From Flavobacteriales bacterium (GTDB lineage: Bacteria > Bacteroidota > Bacteroidia > Flavobacteriales_F > PHOS-HE28), in NCBI GenBank assembly GCA_016705545.1, contig JADIYA010000001.1:496001-560000 (forward strand): 64,000 nucleotides of DNA, read 5' to 3'. Shown in pieces: positions 44,396 to 54,969 of this stretch (the first letter of the stretch is position 1; each line of letters opens with the position of its first letter). A program made the translations under genes and the position numbers. The notes under the pieces were generated by a model that was not told the origin of the DNA, did no database searches, and saw only the letters and a list, made by a program, of their open reading frames with translations.

Positions 44396-47300
44396 ATGAA
44401 CCGCATCCAGCGACTCCTATACACCCTATTCCTACCGGTTGCAACCCTGCTCGTAGCCCACTCAGCGTGCGGCCAGCAATTCAGCATCACAGCTGGGAGC
44501 ATCAGCACCTGCGCCGGTGTGCTTGAGGATAGCGGCGGCCCAGCGGCCTCATACGGGACCAACGAGAACTTCACCGTGGTGATTTGCCCGGATCAACCCG
44601 GCGACGGCATTTCCCTGACTTGGGCGGTATTCAATCTGGATCAAAGCGGAGCCAACAACACTTGGGATGCCATCAGCATCTGGGATGGCGATAATACCGG
44701 AGCCACCTTCTTGGGCAACTACTCTGGGGGCGCGCTTCTGGGCTTGGTCGTATCCGCCACCACCTTCAACCCCACCGGCTGCCTCACGGTTCGATTCAAC
44801 TCGAACGGTACGGGGGTCGGTGATTTTGCGGCCAGCATCACCTGCTTCACCCCATGCGATCGCCCAGAAGCCGTGGCCACCATGAGCGAGCCCGGTCCTG
44901 CATTGGTCTGCCAAGGTGAGGTGATCGACTTCGATGGCTCGGCTTCATTCGCCGCCGCCGGATTCAACATCGTGAGCTACACCTGGGTCTTTGATGATGG
45001 CTCTACGGCCACGGGCCCAACAGCAAGCCACTCGTATTCCGTGCCCGGTGAGTACATCGTGCAGCTGAATCTCATCGATGACAACGACTGCGTGAACAGC
45101 AACGTGGTGGATCTGCAGATCCTGGTGAGCACCACCCCGAGCTTCATGGGAACCATGGAAAGCTTGGAGACGTGCTTGGGCGCCACGGTGGACCTGACCG
45201 GCATGGTCACGCCGATCACATGGACCGGCATACCGGAAGCCAACTTCGGCGATGGCGTTTACCTGCCTGACGACGTGGGAACGCCCTTCACCAGCGAAAT
45301 CGAATTCGCGCAGTTCGATCCCGGCCAAATGCTCACCAATGCCAACGATCTGCAGAGCATCTGCGTGAGCATGGAGCACAGTTTCACAGGAGACTTGGTG
45401 CTTTCCGTGACCTGCCCCAACGGGCAAGTGATCATCTTGCACCAACAAGGCGGCGGCGGCACCTACATCGGCGGTGCCAATGATGGTGACAGCAACGCCA
45501 ATCCAATACCCGGAACATGTTGGGAATATTGCTGGAGTCCGACCGCAACCCTTGGAACCTTTGCTCAGTGCGCAGCCTTCGGAGCTACGCCCAATGTGAT
45601 GAATGGCGGCACGCCTCCGAACAACGCGCTCATCCCAGGCACCTATACCCCGGTTCAACCCTGGAGCAACCTGCAGAACTGCCCGCTCAACGGCACATGG
45701 ACCTTCACCTCGCTTGACCTATGGGGCGCTGACAATGGCTTCCTGTGCAGTTGGGAACTCAACTTCAATCCTGCCATCATTCCTGATGTGACCCAGTTCA
45801 CACCGGTGATCAACACGTCGGTTTCCGATTCCGTCTTCTGGAGCGGACCTTTCATCACGCTCAACCCCAACGATCCGCTCACGGCCACCGCCACACCGAC
45901 AGGCGCTGGCACCTACAATTACACCCTCACGGCTATCGACAATTTCGGGTGCACCTACGACACCACCGTCACAGTGACCGTGGCACCTCAGATGGAGATC
46001 GATGCGGGGCCGGACATCATCCTCTGCAATGATCCCGAGCCCATGGCAGGCGCTGTTGTCGCCAACGGACCGCCCACCAATTGCGTGTGGCAACTGCAGC
46101 TGAACGAGACGTTCGGCGATACCTGGAATGGCGGAGCCACCTTGGCCGTGAACATCGACGGGGTGGTCACGAACTACTCCATCAGCACCGCTGGAACCCT
46201 TCAGCAGATCATCCCGCTGAACGTGAGTACCGGCCAGAGCATCACACTGACATACACCGCAGGGTCGATCTGGAACAATGAGAACTCCTTCATCCTCACC
46301 AACGACATGGGTACGCAGGTCTATGCCTCGGGACAGGGACCTTTGACAGGCGTATCGTACAGCGGGGTGATTGTTTGCGGAGGCGGGACCAGCCCGATTG
46401 TCTGGGAATGGACACCGACGGATGGCTTGGATGACCCGAGCGACCCCACCACGAATGTGTTCACCACACAAGCCACTTGGTATTACCTGACATCCTATCC
46501 CTTAGGGTCGCCCGCCTGTGCAGTGATGGACAGTGTGCTGGTGGCGCCTGATCCAAGCATTGATGCCGGCCAGAACAATGCGATCACCATCTGCGCGAAC
46601 GAACTGGCGATCTTCATGAACGATTCACTGCTGGGCACGCCTGATGCCGGTGGAGAATGGACCAATTCAGTTGGCGCCATCGTCGATGACCAATTCGACC
46701 CCACGTGGGAGACGTCGGACCTCTTCACCTACACCGTGACCAGCGCAGCCGGTTGCCAGGCTACCGCCCAACTCGATATCACGGTGATTCCTGCTGACGA
46801 CCCGGCCTGTTGCGGCATCGTGGTGATGGGACCCGGCGGATACTCCTGCGACCTTACCAACGGCCTTTCAGTTTCTCCTGGCAACACGGGAGTTGGCGTA
46901 TGGAGCGGACCTGCTGGTGCGGTCTTCGCCGATGCCAACGCTACCCAGACCAGCGTGACCATGCAACCCGGCATGGGCGGCACGCACTGGTTCTATTGGA
47001 TCGAGGACGATGGCGCGTTCTGCTACCTGATCGATAGCGTTCAGCTCACGTTCACGGACACCATCGTGATCGACTTCACCCCCACCGATGCCATCTGCTA
47101 TACGTACTGCGATGGGACAGCGAGCGCGACCGTTTCGGGTGGCAATACCGGTGCGGCCGGGGACTTCGGCTTCGCTTGGAGCTCGGGCCAGGCGGGCGTA
47201 GGCGTGAATAGCGTCACCAGCCTTTGCGCAGGCACCTACTCGCTCACCGTCACCGACGACAATGGCTGCACGGGCACCAGCGAAGTGCTGATCGGAGAAC

Positions 47301-48073
47301 CGCCGCAACTGGTGATAGACAGTGTCGTGGTGCGGCCCGTGACCTGCTCCGGCTACTGCGATGGAGAGGTGGAGGTGTACGACCCCCAGGCCGTGCTCTA
47401 CAGCTTCGACGACGGTCAGAATTGGCAGCCCGAGCCGCTGCTCACTGGTGCCTGCGAACAGTACTACCCCATCCGGATACAGGATGCAGCCGGATGCTTG
47501 GCAGCTGGCTTTGGATTCGTGCAAGGGCCGCCTCCTGTAGTAGCGGACTTCGTCTGGAATCCGATTCCCGCCAATGTGGATGACCCGCGGATCTGGTTCG
47601 GAAATACCAGCACCGGAGCGGAGACCTACTGGTGGGACATCGCCGGACTGATGACGACCAACGACCCCTCGCCCTTCTTCGAATTCAACAACCGAGAGCC
47701 CGGGCAATACGAGGTGTGCATGGTGGCTTGGAACCAGAACCTCTGCGCCGATACCATCTGCCACACGGTGATCATCGACGACGTGCTCTTTGTGTACGTG
47801 CCGAACTCCTTCTCCCCCGACGGCGATGATATCAATGAGACCTGGGGCATGAGTACCAACATCGACGCAATCACGACCTTCGAGCTGAAGGTCTTCGACC
47901 GGTGGGGCCAGGTGGTGTTCCAAACCGACGACTACAAGAACTTCTGGAATGGCGCGGCCAACAACAACGGCAAGGCCCTGAAGACCGATGTGTACGCCTA
48001 TCGCATCACCTACGAGATCAAGGACAGCGAAACCCGAAAGGAGCTCATGGGCCATGTGACGCTGATTAAATAA
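44396..48073 (+). CDS. Large CUB/PKD/P-domain/SprB-repeat surface protein, T9SS type B
   Basis: A 1225-aa secreted protein. Signal peptide: about 1-26 (AHSACGQ). CUB-like domain: about 27-145. PKD: about 150-235 (YTWVFDDGSTATG). Proprotein-convertase P-like domain: about 286-458 (SMEHSFTGDLVLSVTCPNG, then LNGTWTFTSLDLWGADNGFLCSWEL). Ig/PKD-like segments follow, then a FGDTWNGG jelly-roll-like unit at about 560-660. One copy of the 79-aa module amplified in the giant gene is at about 722-797. Two SprB-type repeats are at about 892-1045 (CYTYCDGTASATVSGG, CSGYCDGEVEV). The CTD is at about 1130-1225 (YVPNSFSPDGDDINETWG). Architecture and order match the 51349 gene, so the two are paralogues. No catalytic domain. 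Confidence 0.9.
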   Translation: MNRIQRLLYTLFLPVATLLVAHSACGQQFSITAGSISTCAGVLEDSGGPAASYGTNENFTVVICPDQPGDGISLTWAVFNLDQSGANNTWDAISIWDGDNTGATFLGNYSGGALLGLVVSATTFNPTGCLTVRFNSNGTGVGDFAASITCFTPCDRPEAVATMSEPGPALVCQGEVIDFDGSASFAAAGFNIVSYTWVFDDGSTATGPTASHSYSVPGEYIVQLNLIDDNDCVNSNVVDLQILVSTTPSFMGTMESLETCLGATVDLTGMVTPITWTGIPEANFGDGVYLPDDVGTPFTSEIEFAQFDPGQMLTNANDLQSICVSMEHSFTGDLVLSVTCPNGQVIILHQQGGGGTYIGGANDGDSNANPIPGTCWEYCWSPTATLGTFAQCAAFGATPNVMNGGTPPNNALIPGTYTPVQPWSNLQNCPLNGTWTFTSLDLWGADNGFLCSWELNFNPAIIPDVTQFTPVINTSVSDSVFWSGPFITLNPNDPLTATATPTGAGTYNYTLTAIDNFGCTYDTTVTVTVAPQMEIDAGPDIILCNDPEPMAGAVVANGPPTNCVWQLQLNETFGDTWNGGATLAVNIDGVVTNYSISTAGTLQQIIPLNVSTGQSITLTYTAGSIWNNENSFILTNDMGTQVYASGQGPLTGVSYSGVIVCGGGTSPIVWEWTPTDGLDDPSDPTTNVFTTQATWYYLTSYPLGSPACAVMDSVLVAPDPSIDAGQNNAITICANELAIFMNDSLLGTPDAGGEWTNSVGAIVDDQFDPTWETSDLFTYTVTSAAGCQATAQLDITVIPADDPACCGIVVMGPGGYSCDLTNGLSVSPGNTGVGVWSGPAGAVFADANATQTSVTMQPGMGGTHWFYWIEDDGAFCYLIDSVQLTFTDTIVIDFTPTDAICYTYCDGTASATVSGGNTGAAGDFGFAWSSGQAGVGVNSVTSLCAGTYSLTVTDDNGCTGTSEVLIGEPPQLVIDSVVVRPVTCSGYCDGEVEVYDPQAVLYSFDDGQNWQPEPLLTGACEQYYPIRIQDAAGCLAAGFGFVQGPPPVVADFVWNPIPANVDDPRIWFGNTSTGAETYWWDIAGLMTTNDPSPFFEFNNREPGQYEVCMVAWNQNLCADTICHTVIIDDVLFVYVPNSFSPDGDDINETWGMSTNIDAITTFELKVFDRWGQVVFQTDDYKNFWNGAANNNGKALKTDVYAYRITYEIKDSETRKELMGHVTLIK

Positions 48074-48094
48074 CGCTGCACTGAGCAGGATTCC

Positions 48095-48132
48095 CGAGCG
48101 GCGCCCCGGATATCGGGGCGCCGCTCGCTTTC
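48095..48132 (+). terminator. Terminator after the 1225-aa adhesin gene
   Basis: A 14-bp perfect stem (CGAGCGGCGCCCCG with CGGGGCGCCGCTCG) with loop GATAT, followed by CTTTCC, which is only a weak T-tract. Confidence 0.8.
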
Positions 48133-48228
48133 CAGTCCAAAGTCAGCCATCCAAGGCGCCAACGGAAGGGGGGTCTGCGTCACGTGGAGGTAATCCCGAT
48201 CTTGCGGCTTCTTTCCACACACCTTTCG

Positions 48229-51207
48229 ATGGCATCAATCCGACTCCTAGCCAGCCTACTGCTCATCCTTACCATGCCTGCACGCATGCTTGCGCAGGTC
48301 TTCACGGATGCGACCAGCTACGATGCGTGGAAGGCCTCCATCTCCAGCGAGCCAGCGCAGGGTACCGGACCAGTGGGTGAGGCACCTTCAAGCGACCGCA
48401 GTGCTTGCGATTGCTGGGTGGAGCCCGATGGCAGCTACACCACAGTGAACAACCAGACCCAATGGAACGCCAGCGGATTCCAGAATGCTGATGACGGCAG
48501 CTACGGTCCCATCAATCTCCCGTTCGCCTTCCAACTCTATGGCACCTTCTACAATCAGGTGTACATCAACATCAATGGCAATCTATCGTTCGGGCAATCT
48601 TATGGGATCTTCAGCTCCACTGGTTTCCCGGTGAACAACTACCCCATGGTAGCGCCCTTCTGGGCCGATGTAGACCTACGAGGACCGGGTGCTGGCAACA
48701 ACATCGTGCGCTTCAAAGTGACCCCGACAGCGCTCTACGTGAATTGGATCAATGTGGGCTACTACAGCATGCAGGTGGACAAGCGGAACACCTTCCAGGT
48801 GATCATCACCAATACCACCGATCCAATCGTGCCGAACGGCGCCAACGTGAGCTTCTGCTACCAGGACATGCAATGGACCACCGGCGCCGCAAGCTGCATT
48901 GGCGGGAACACATGCGTTTACGGCGGGGTCACCTATGCCTGTGGTGGAGGTGCCGGAGTCGGGCCTGGCTTCTGCGGGGCTCCTGCAACGGTTGGCGCCA
49001 ATCGCGGCAATGGCATCAATTACATGCAATTCGGCCGATTCAACCATCCAGGGAGCGATTACGATGGTCCTTTCGGTGGAAGTGATGGCGTTGACTGGTT
49101 AGATGGCAAGCATTTCCTGTTCAATACGATCCAGACAAGCGCCAACGTGCCGCCTGTTCTGGCAAGCACCTCGGCATGCGACAGCGTGATCGTGTGCGTG
49201 GGTGAGCCTACCACGCTCGAGGTTTCCTACTTGTCCCCGGAACCCGGCCAGGTCACCGTGCCCAGTGTCACTGCTCCAACGCTGAGCAATTTCACGATCC
49301 TCAACGCCACATCCGGAAACACCGGCACCATCACTGGCCAATTCACGGCCACCATCGCCGATGTGGGTTTCCACGTGATCACCTTCAGCGGGTCCGATAA
49401 TGGCTCACCGGCCCTCACTTCCACGCTCGAGGTGAATGTGCATGTGTTGCCCGTTTCCGTTCTGGATACCGTGGACCTCGCCGTTTGCGACGATGGCCCA
49501 CCCGTGGTCCTCTATGACCTGTTCAATGGCGGAGCGCAGCCTGGCGGCACGTGGACCGACCCCATCGGCTCGGCATTCCCAGGGACCTTCACACCTGGTT
49601 CCGATGGCGATGGATACTACGTCTACACCGAATCGAGTACCGTGACCGTGTGCCCTTCCATCGGCGTGGTTAACATACTCACCAACTACATGGACCATGT
49701 CCTCACCACAGCGCCCACGCTCTGCAACGGCAGCGCTGAAGGAAGCATCACGGTCAGCACGAGTGGCAATGCGGGACCATGGGACTATGCATGGACCGAT
49801 GATGCAGGCAACACCATCGGGGCCAACAGCGGCGCAACGAGCACGTACACCGGTGCTGCTGGCAATTATACCGTGATCATCACCGAAGGGCTGAATGGTG
49901 CGGGCTGTAGCGATACGCTCACCGCTGAGATCGTGGAGCCCGATCCACTTCAGTGGGACGCGATTCCTCAGGACACCCTGATCTGCCTCACGGGCACGGG
50001 CCTGTTGAGTGCTTCGGCCTTCGGCGGCACCGGCACCATCAATTACCAATGGAGCCACGGCGCCGAGGGTCCTGGCCCGCACGGAGTGAGCCCTTCTGAC
50101 ACGACGGAATATGCGGTCATCGCCACCGATGCGAACGGTTGCATACTCGGGCCGGTCAATGCTACAATCGATGTGCGCCCAGCCTTCACGCTCGATCCGC
50201 TCATCGACGATACCACCTGTTTCAACATCCCGGTGCTCTATCGCGCCACGGGCTACAGCGGCGGCGATGGTGCCTACCAATTCGATTGGGGCAATGGCCC
50301 ACAGGCACTCGACAGCCTGTGGACACTTCCACCTCTGAGCACGAACATATGTGTGACCCTCTCCGATGGCTGCGAGACTCCTTCCGTGACGCGATGCGCC
50401 TGGCTTGAAGTGCTGCATGTGCCCGTGACCGATCTAAGCGCAGACACCACCTTCGGCTGCGTGCCCTTCAACGTTCAATTCGCCTTACGCGACACCACAG
50501 GGGGCGCTTCCGTGCTCTGGCACTTCGGCGATGGCGTGCAGCTCGTCGATGACTCCCTGGTGACGCACAGTTATGAGGACGCTGGCAACTTCGACGTGTC
50601 GCTCATCATCACATGGCCCAACGGATGCGTCACCGATACCACGGCAAACGACATGATCCGCACGCTCACCGTGCCAACGGCCCTACTAAGCTGGACCCCG
50701 CACCCGCCCACGATCAACGACCCGCGCGTGCAATTCACCGACCAGAGCGTGCCCAACGTGGTGAGCTGGTGGTGGGACTTCGGTGAGTTCGGTTCCAGCG
50801 AGGAACAGGACCCCTTGGTGGAGTACCCCGACGAGGCGGGTGGCACCTATCCGGTAATGCTCGTAGTGGCGAATGAATTGGGCTGCACCGATACGATCCG
50901 TACGTGGGTGGATGTCCACGACGAATTCATGGTGTGGGTGCCCAACACCTTCACGCCGAACGGCGTGGAGCCCAACGAGACCTTCTGGATCAGCGGCAAC
51001 GACCTATCGCCGAAGGATTTCGAGCTGCTCGTCTTCGATCGCTGGGGCCAGGTTGTGTACTCCACAACCGAACTGGACTTCCATTGGGACGGCACCAAGG
51101 ATGGAAGCCCTCTGCCACAGGGTGTTTATCCCTTCCGGCTGAAGGTGCATGCGCTGAGCACCCCGAAGAAGCGCATCATCCACGGCCACGTGAACCTCTT
51201 GCGCTGA
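48229..51207 (+). CDS. NIDO-domain surface protein with SprB/PKD repeats, T9SS type B
   Basis: A 992-aa secreted protein. Signal peptide: about 1-22 (MPARMLAQ). A nidogen-type NIDO domain lies at about 85-310, with LPFAFQLYGTFYNQVYININ, APFWADVDLRG, KRNTFQVIITN, the QWTTGA motif and a GANRGNGINYMQFGRFNH tail. Ig-like sections follow, with a single 79-aa-type module at about 418-485 (AVCDDGPPVVLYDLFNGG). An SprB-type repeat is at about 495-570. Two PKD domains are at about 755-890 (WHFGDGVQL, WWWDFGEFGSS). The CTD is at about 900-992 (WVPNTFTPNGVEPNETFW, FELLVFDRWGQVVY). NIDO plus PKD suggests adhesion. The ATG at 48229 starts the signal peptide. No clear terminator follows. Confidence 0.9.
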   Translation: MASIRLLASLLLILTMPARMLAQVFTDATSYDAWKASISSEPAQGTGPVGEAPSSDRSACDCWVEPDGSYTTVNNQTQWNASGFQNADDGSYGPINLPFAFQLYGTFYNQVYININGNLSFGQSYGIFSSTGFPVNNYPMVAPFWADVDLRGPGAGNNIVRFKVTPTALYVNWINVGYYSMQVDKRNTFQVIITNTTDPIVPNGANVSFCYQDMQWTTGAASCIGGNTCVYGGVTYACGGGAGVGPGFCGAPATVGANRGNGINYMQFGRFNHPGSDYDGPFGGSDGVDWLDGKHFLFNTIQTSANVPPVLASTSACDSVIVCVGEPTTLEVSYLSPEPGQVTVPSVTAPTLSNFTILNATSGNTGTITGQFTATIADVGFHVITFSGSDNGSPALTSTLEVNVHVLPVSVLDTVDLAVCDDGPPVVLYDLFNGGAQPGGTWTDPIGSAFPGTFTPGSDGDGYYVYTESSTVTVCPSIGVVNILTNYMDHVLTTAPTLCNGSAEGSITVSTSGNAGPWDYAWTDDAGNTIGANSGATSTYTGAAGNYTVIITEGLNGAGCSDTLTAEIVEPDPLQWDAIPQDTLICLTGTGLLSASAFGGTGTINYQWSHGAEGPGPHGVSPSDTTEYAVIATDANGCILGPVNATIDVRPAFTLDPLIDDTTCFNIPVLYRATGYSGGDGAYQFDWGNGPQALDSLWTLPPLSTNICVTLSDGCETPSVTRCAWLEVLHVPVTDLSADTTFGCVPFNVQFALRDTTGGASVLWHFGDGVQLVDDSLVTHSYEDAGNFDVSLIITWPNGCVTDTTANDMIRTLTVPTALLSWTPHPPTINDPRVQFTDQSVPNVVSWWWDFGEFGSSEEQDPLVEYPDEAGGTYPVMLVVANELGCTDTIRTWVDVHDEFMVWVPNTFTPNGVEPNETFWISGNDLSPKDFELLVFDRWGQVVYSTTELDFHWDGTKDGSPLPQGVYPFRLKVHALSTPKKRIIHGHVNLLR

Positions 51208-51300
51208 GCCCCCGAAAGGCAGATCACGCCTATTGAGCGTGAACAGGATGGGGTTCGTCCAATACTGGGCCCTTGCGTTCGACCGTATGCATCGCGCGGA

Positions 51301-51308
51301 TACATTTC
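51301..51308 (+). promoter_or_regulatory. Possible -7 box of the giant repeat gene
   Basis: TACATTTC matches TAnnTTTG at 7 of 8 positions. A TTCG lies 19 bases upstream as a weak -33. The start would be near 51315, about 34 bases before the ATG. Confidence 0.35.
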
Positions 51309-51348
51309 CAACGCTTGATGGCGGGCAACGGGCCATGGAGCAAGCTGG

Positions 51349-54300
51349 ATGGCGCTTCAATACGATCGGATTCATCTGGATATACTGATCAGGCGCGCGC
51401 TCTTTTGTCTGGCGTGCTTGGGATCCGCGGCGATCAGCGCGCTCGCCCAGCCATTCCCTATCTTCAATGGAACGGCCAGCACCTGCGTGGGCGCATTCCT
51501 CGACAGCGGGGGTCAGGGAGCCAGCGGCTACTCGAACAACGAGAACTACACCTACACGCTTTGCCCTGATGCTCCGGGCGGCGCTATCTCGCTCAACTTC
51601 CTCACCTTCAATTTGAGCACCGCCGGCGCCGCACCGATTGACTTCATGACGATCTACGATGGCAACAGCACGGCTGCCCCCGTGCTCGCCAACTGGACCG
51701 GCAATGCAGGCCAGGGACAGGTCGTGAGCGCCTCAGCGGGCAATGCCAGCGGCTGCCTCACCATCGTGTTCCGGAGCAACAACACGGGAACTGGAGTCTT
51801 CGCCGCGAGCATCACATGCTACCAGCCCTGTGTGCGGCCCATTGCGGTGGCCACGCATGGACCAACGAATCCGATGCGCATCTGCCCCGGCGAGAGCATC
51901 ACCTTCAACAGCACGGCCTCCTTCGCGGCACCGGGCAACAACATCGCGAGCCGCCGCTGGGATTTCGGGGATGGCACCATCTTGAACAATGCCCCGGCTA
52001 TCGTGAACCACACCTATGCGCAGCCAGGCGGCTACACGGCGCAGCTCTACCTGCTCGACAACAACGGATGCGCGAGCACCAACCTCGTTGACCTCGACGT
52101 GCTGGTTGGCACGCCTCCTACATTCGGAGGAACCTCAGGGACACTTACCGGCTGCGTGGGTGAAACGCTTTGCCTGAACGGAGCGGTCACAGGCACCGCC
52201 TGGAACGAGATCCCCAATCCGAATGCGGGCGGCGGGGTCTTCTTGCCCGATAACGTGGGGGAGTGCTTCACGAGCACGGTCACCTTCACGCAATTCGCAC
52301 CGGGGCAGACGTTCACCAACGCGAACAACCTGCAGTCGATCTGCATCGACATCGAGCACTCGTTCATCGGCGATCTGATCATCAGCCTGATAGCCCCTAC
52401 AGGCGAGTCCGTGATCATGCACCAGCAAGGCGGTGGTGCCACCTACTTGGGCGTGCCGGTTGACAATGACCTGACACCGAATGCGCAGGGCACGTGCTTC
52501 ACCTATTGCTGGAGCCCCACCGCGACGAATGGGACATGGGTCGATAATTCGGGCGGCACGCTTCCCGCCGGAACCTACGAGAGCCTGAATCCTTTCAGCG
52601 GATTGATAGGTGCCCAACTCAATGGCACTTGGACAATCCAGGTCTGCGACATGTGGGCCAGCGACAACGGGTTCCTATGCGACTGGGACATCACCTTCAA
52701 TCCTTCGCTGTACGACGACCTGATCACGTTCACGCCCGTGTACGGCGCGCAATGCGATAGCAGCTACTGGACGGGGCCGAGCATAACGAGCACGAATGCG
52801 AACTGCAATCAGGTGTGCGTGACGCCTCCGGCTGCCGGGAACTTCAACTACGTGTATCACGTCACCGACAACTTCGGATGCGAATACGACACCACGCTCA
52901 CCGTGAGCATCATACCCGCGCCGCAGGTGAACGCGGGTCCCGATGCCACCACGTGCAACACACCGGTACAGCTCAATGCCACGGTCACCGGCGGCGGCTT
53001 CCCCACCAATTGCAACTACACGCTTACCCTCTACGATTCCTTCGGTGACGGTTGGACCGGTCTGTTCGGCTTAGGCTCGAATGGATCAAGCGTGACCGTG
53101 ACGGTGAATGGCACGCCATACAGCTACTGGCTCAACAACGGCGCCCAGGCCAATGTGAACATCCCGGTGACGTCCGGCGCCACGGTGGTGGTGAGTTACG
53201 TGGCGGGTAATCTCTACAACGGTGAGCAATCGTTCACCCTCTTCAACAGTGGTGGCGGCGTGGTGTACGCGTCGCCGATGGGTCCGGGAACCGGGCAGCT
53301 CTGGAGCGGCGTGGCCAATTGCCCCGGCGGGAATTTCGTGTACAGCTGGTCGCCTGCAGCCGGACTGAGCAATCCGAATATCGCGAACCCAACAGCCACG
53401 GTCGGCGGCACCACGCAATACTGCGTCACCGTGTACCAGGTGGGCCACCCGCTCTGCACAAGTACCGATTGCATGACGATCACGGTGGACAACCAGGCCG
53501 ATCCCGGCACCAGCGCGAACGTAGCCGTGTGCAGCAACGGCGCAGCTATCAACCTTTTCACATCGTTGGGCGGAACACCAACGGCTGGTGGCGCATGGAC
53601 AATGCCCGGCGGTGGCGCGCATTCCAATACGTTCGTGCCGGGAGTCGACCCACCGGGCATCTACACCTACACGGTTGGCGGCGGTGGAGCGTGCGGCGCA
53701 CCGGTGAGCAGCACCGTGAATGTGACCGTGTATCCGTTGCCTATTGCCGGCACGCCGACGAGCCTCGGCATTTGCAGCACCGACGCTGCACAGTCGATGT
53801 TCACCCTGCTCGGTGGAAGTGCGCAGCCCGGCGGCAACTGGAGCGGGCCTTCGCCTGTTGCAGGAGGTAACTACGACCCGGCGACGATGAACCCCGGTGT
53901 TTACACCTACACGGTGAATGGCACGGCGCCATGTCCGAACGCTGCTGCTACCGTTACTGTTTCGGAGAGCACGCCTCCCAACGCCGGACTGGACGCGAGC
54001 ATTACGCTTTGTACGACCAGCGCGCCGGTAGTGATGGTAACGCTGTTAGGCGGGGGGGCAGATGGAACGGGTTCATGGACAGGTCCTGGGGGCGGCGCGA
54101 TGAGTGGCGGCCTCGACCCAGCAGTTGATCCGTCTGGTGTTTACACCTACACGGTAACTGGCACGGCCCCATGCCCGAATGACATTGCCACACTAACCGT
54201 CGCGATTAACGAGGCACCGAACGCCGGTACGAACGGTGCGATCACGCTGTGTTCTTCGGATGCTGCGGTAAGTCTCTTCGCGCAGCTCGGTGGGACACCG

Positions 54301-54969
54301 GATGCCGGTGGAACATGGAGCGGGCCTTCTCCGGTCGTCGGCGGTATGATCGATCCCGCGACGATGAGCGCGGGTGTGTACACCTACACCGTGAGCGGCA
54401 CGGCGCCTTGCCCCAACGAGCAAGCAACGGTGACGGTGACGATCAATACGCCGCCGGATCCCGGAACACCGGGCGCGATCACGCTCTGCTCGAGTGATGC
54501 ACCCGCTTCGCTCTTCGCGCAACTCGGCGGAACACCCGATGTCGGTGGTGCATGGAGCGGGCCTTCTCCGGTCGTCGGCGGCATGATCGATCCCGCGACG
54601 ATGAGCGCGGGCGTGTACACCTACACCGTGACCGGCACGTCGCCTTGTCCCAACGAGCAGGCAACGGTGACGGTGACGATCAATGCACCGCCGGATCCCG
54701 GAACCGATGGTGCGATCACGCTCTGCTCGAATGATGCACCCGCTTCGCTCTTCGCGCAGCTCGGTGGGACACCCGATGCCGGTGGTGCATGGAGCGGGCC
54801 TTCTCCGGTAGTCGGCGGCATGATCGATCCCGCGACCATGAGCGCGGGCGTGTACACCTACACCGTGACCGGCACTGCGCCTTGCCCCAACGAGCAAGCA
54901 ACGGTGACGGTGATGATCAACGCCGCCGGATCCCGGAACACCGGGCGCGATCACGCTCTGCTCGAGTGA
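51349..54969 (+). CDS. Giant repeat adhesin, N-terminal fragment (frame 1)
   Basis: The first 1206 codons of what was a single gene of about 3504 codons ending at 61859. Signal peptide: about 1-34 (ISALAQ). CUB-like domain: about 36-160. PKD: about 165-250 (WDFGDGTILNN). P-like domain: about 294-454 (IEHSFIGDLIISLIAPTG, LNGTWTIQVCDMWASDNGFLCDWDI). Ig-like segment next, then a YDSFGDGWTG unit at about 560-660. The 79-aa modules begin at residue 718 (nt 53500). The frame is lost at about 54918-54930 in module 6, where 2 bases are missing relative to sister copies (ATCAACGCCGCCGG against ATCAATGCGCCGCCGG). As read, the product lacks any sorting domain and should not be attached to the surface. 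Confidence 0.85.
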   Translation: MALQYDRIHLDILIRRALFCLACLGSAAISALAQPFPIFNGTASTCVGAFLDSGGQGASGYSNNENYTYTLCPDAPGGAISLNFLTFNLSTAGAAPIDFMTIYDGNSTAAPVLANWTGNAGQGQVVSASAGNASGCLTIVFRSNNTGTGVFAASITCYQPCVRPIAVATHGPTNPMRICPGESITFNSTASFAAPGNNIASRRWDFGDGTILNNAPAIVNHTYAQPGGYTAQLYLLDNNGCASTNLVDLDVLVGTPPTFGGTSGTLTGCVGETLCLNGAVTGTAWNEIPNPNAGGGVFLPDNVGECFTSTVTFTQFAPGQTFTNANNLQSICIDIEHSFIGDLIISLIAPTGESVIMHQQGGGATYLGVPVDNDLTPNAQGTCFTYCWSPTATNGTWVDNSGGTLPAGTYESLNPFSGLIGAQLNGTWTIQVCDMWASDNGFLCDWDITFNPSLYDDLITFTPVYGAQCDSSYWTGPSITSTNANCNQVCVTPPAAGNFNYVYHVTDNFGCEYDTTLTVSIIPAPQVNAGPDATTCNTPVQLNATVTGGGFPTNCNYTLTLYDSFGDGWTGLFGLGSNGSSVTVTVNGTPYSYWLNNGAQANVNIPVTSGATVVVSYVAGNLYNGEQSFTLFNSGGGVVYASPMGPGTGQLWSGVANCPGGNFVYSWSPAAGLSNPNIANPTATVGGTTQYCVTVYQVGHPLCTSTDCMTITVDNQADPGTSANVAVCSNGAAINLFTSLGGTPTAGGAWTMPGGGAHSNTFVPGVDPPGIYTYTVGGGGACGAPVSSTVNVTVYPLPIAGTPTSLGICSTDAAQSMFTLLGGSAQPGGNWSGPSPVAGGNYDPATMNPGVYTYTVNGTAPCPNAAATVTVSESTPPNAGLDASITLCTTSAPVVMVTLLGGGADGTGSWTGPGGGAMSGGLDPAVDPSGVYTYTVTGTAPCPNDIATLTVAINEAPNAGTNGAITLCSSDAAVSLFAQLGGTPDAGGTWSGPSPVVGGMIDPATMSAGVYTYTVSGTAPCPNEQATVTVTINTPPDPGTPGAITLCSSDAPASLFAQLGGTPDVGGAWSGPSPVVGGMIDPATMSAGVYTYTVTGTSPCPNEQATVTVTINAPPDPGTDGAITLCSNDAPASLFAQLGGTPDAGGAWSGPSPVVGGMIDPATMSAGVYTYTVTGTAPCPNEQATVTVMINAAGSRNTGRDHALLE

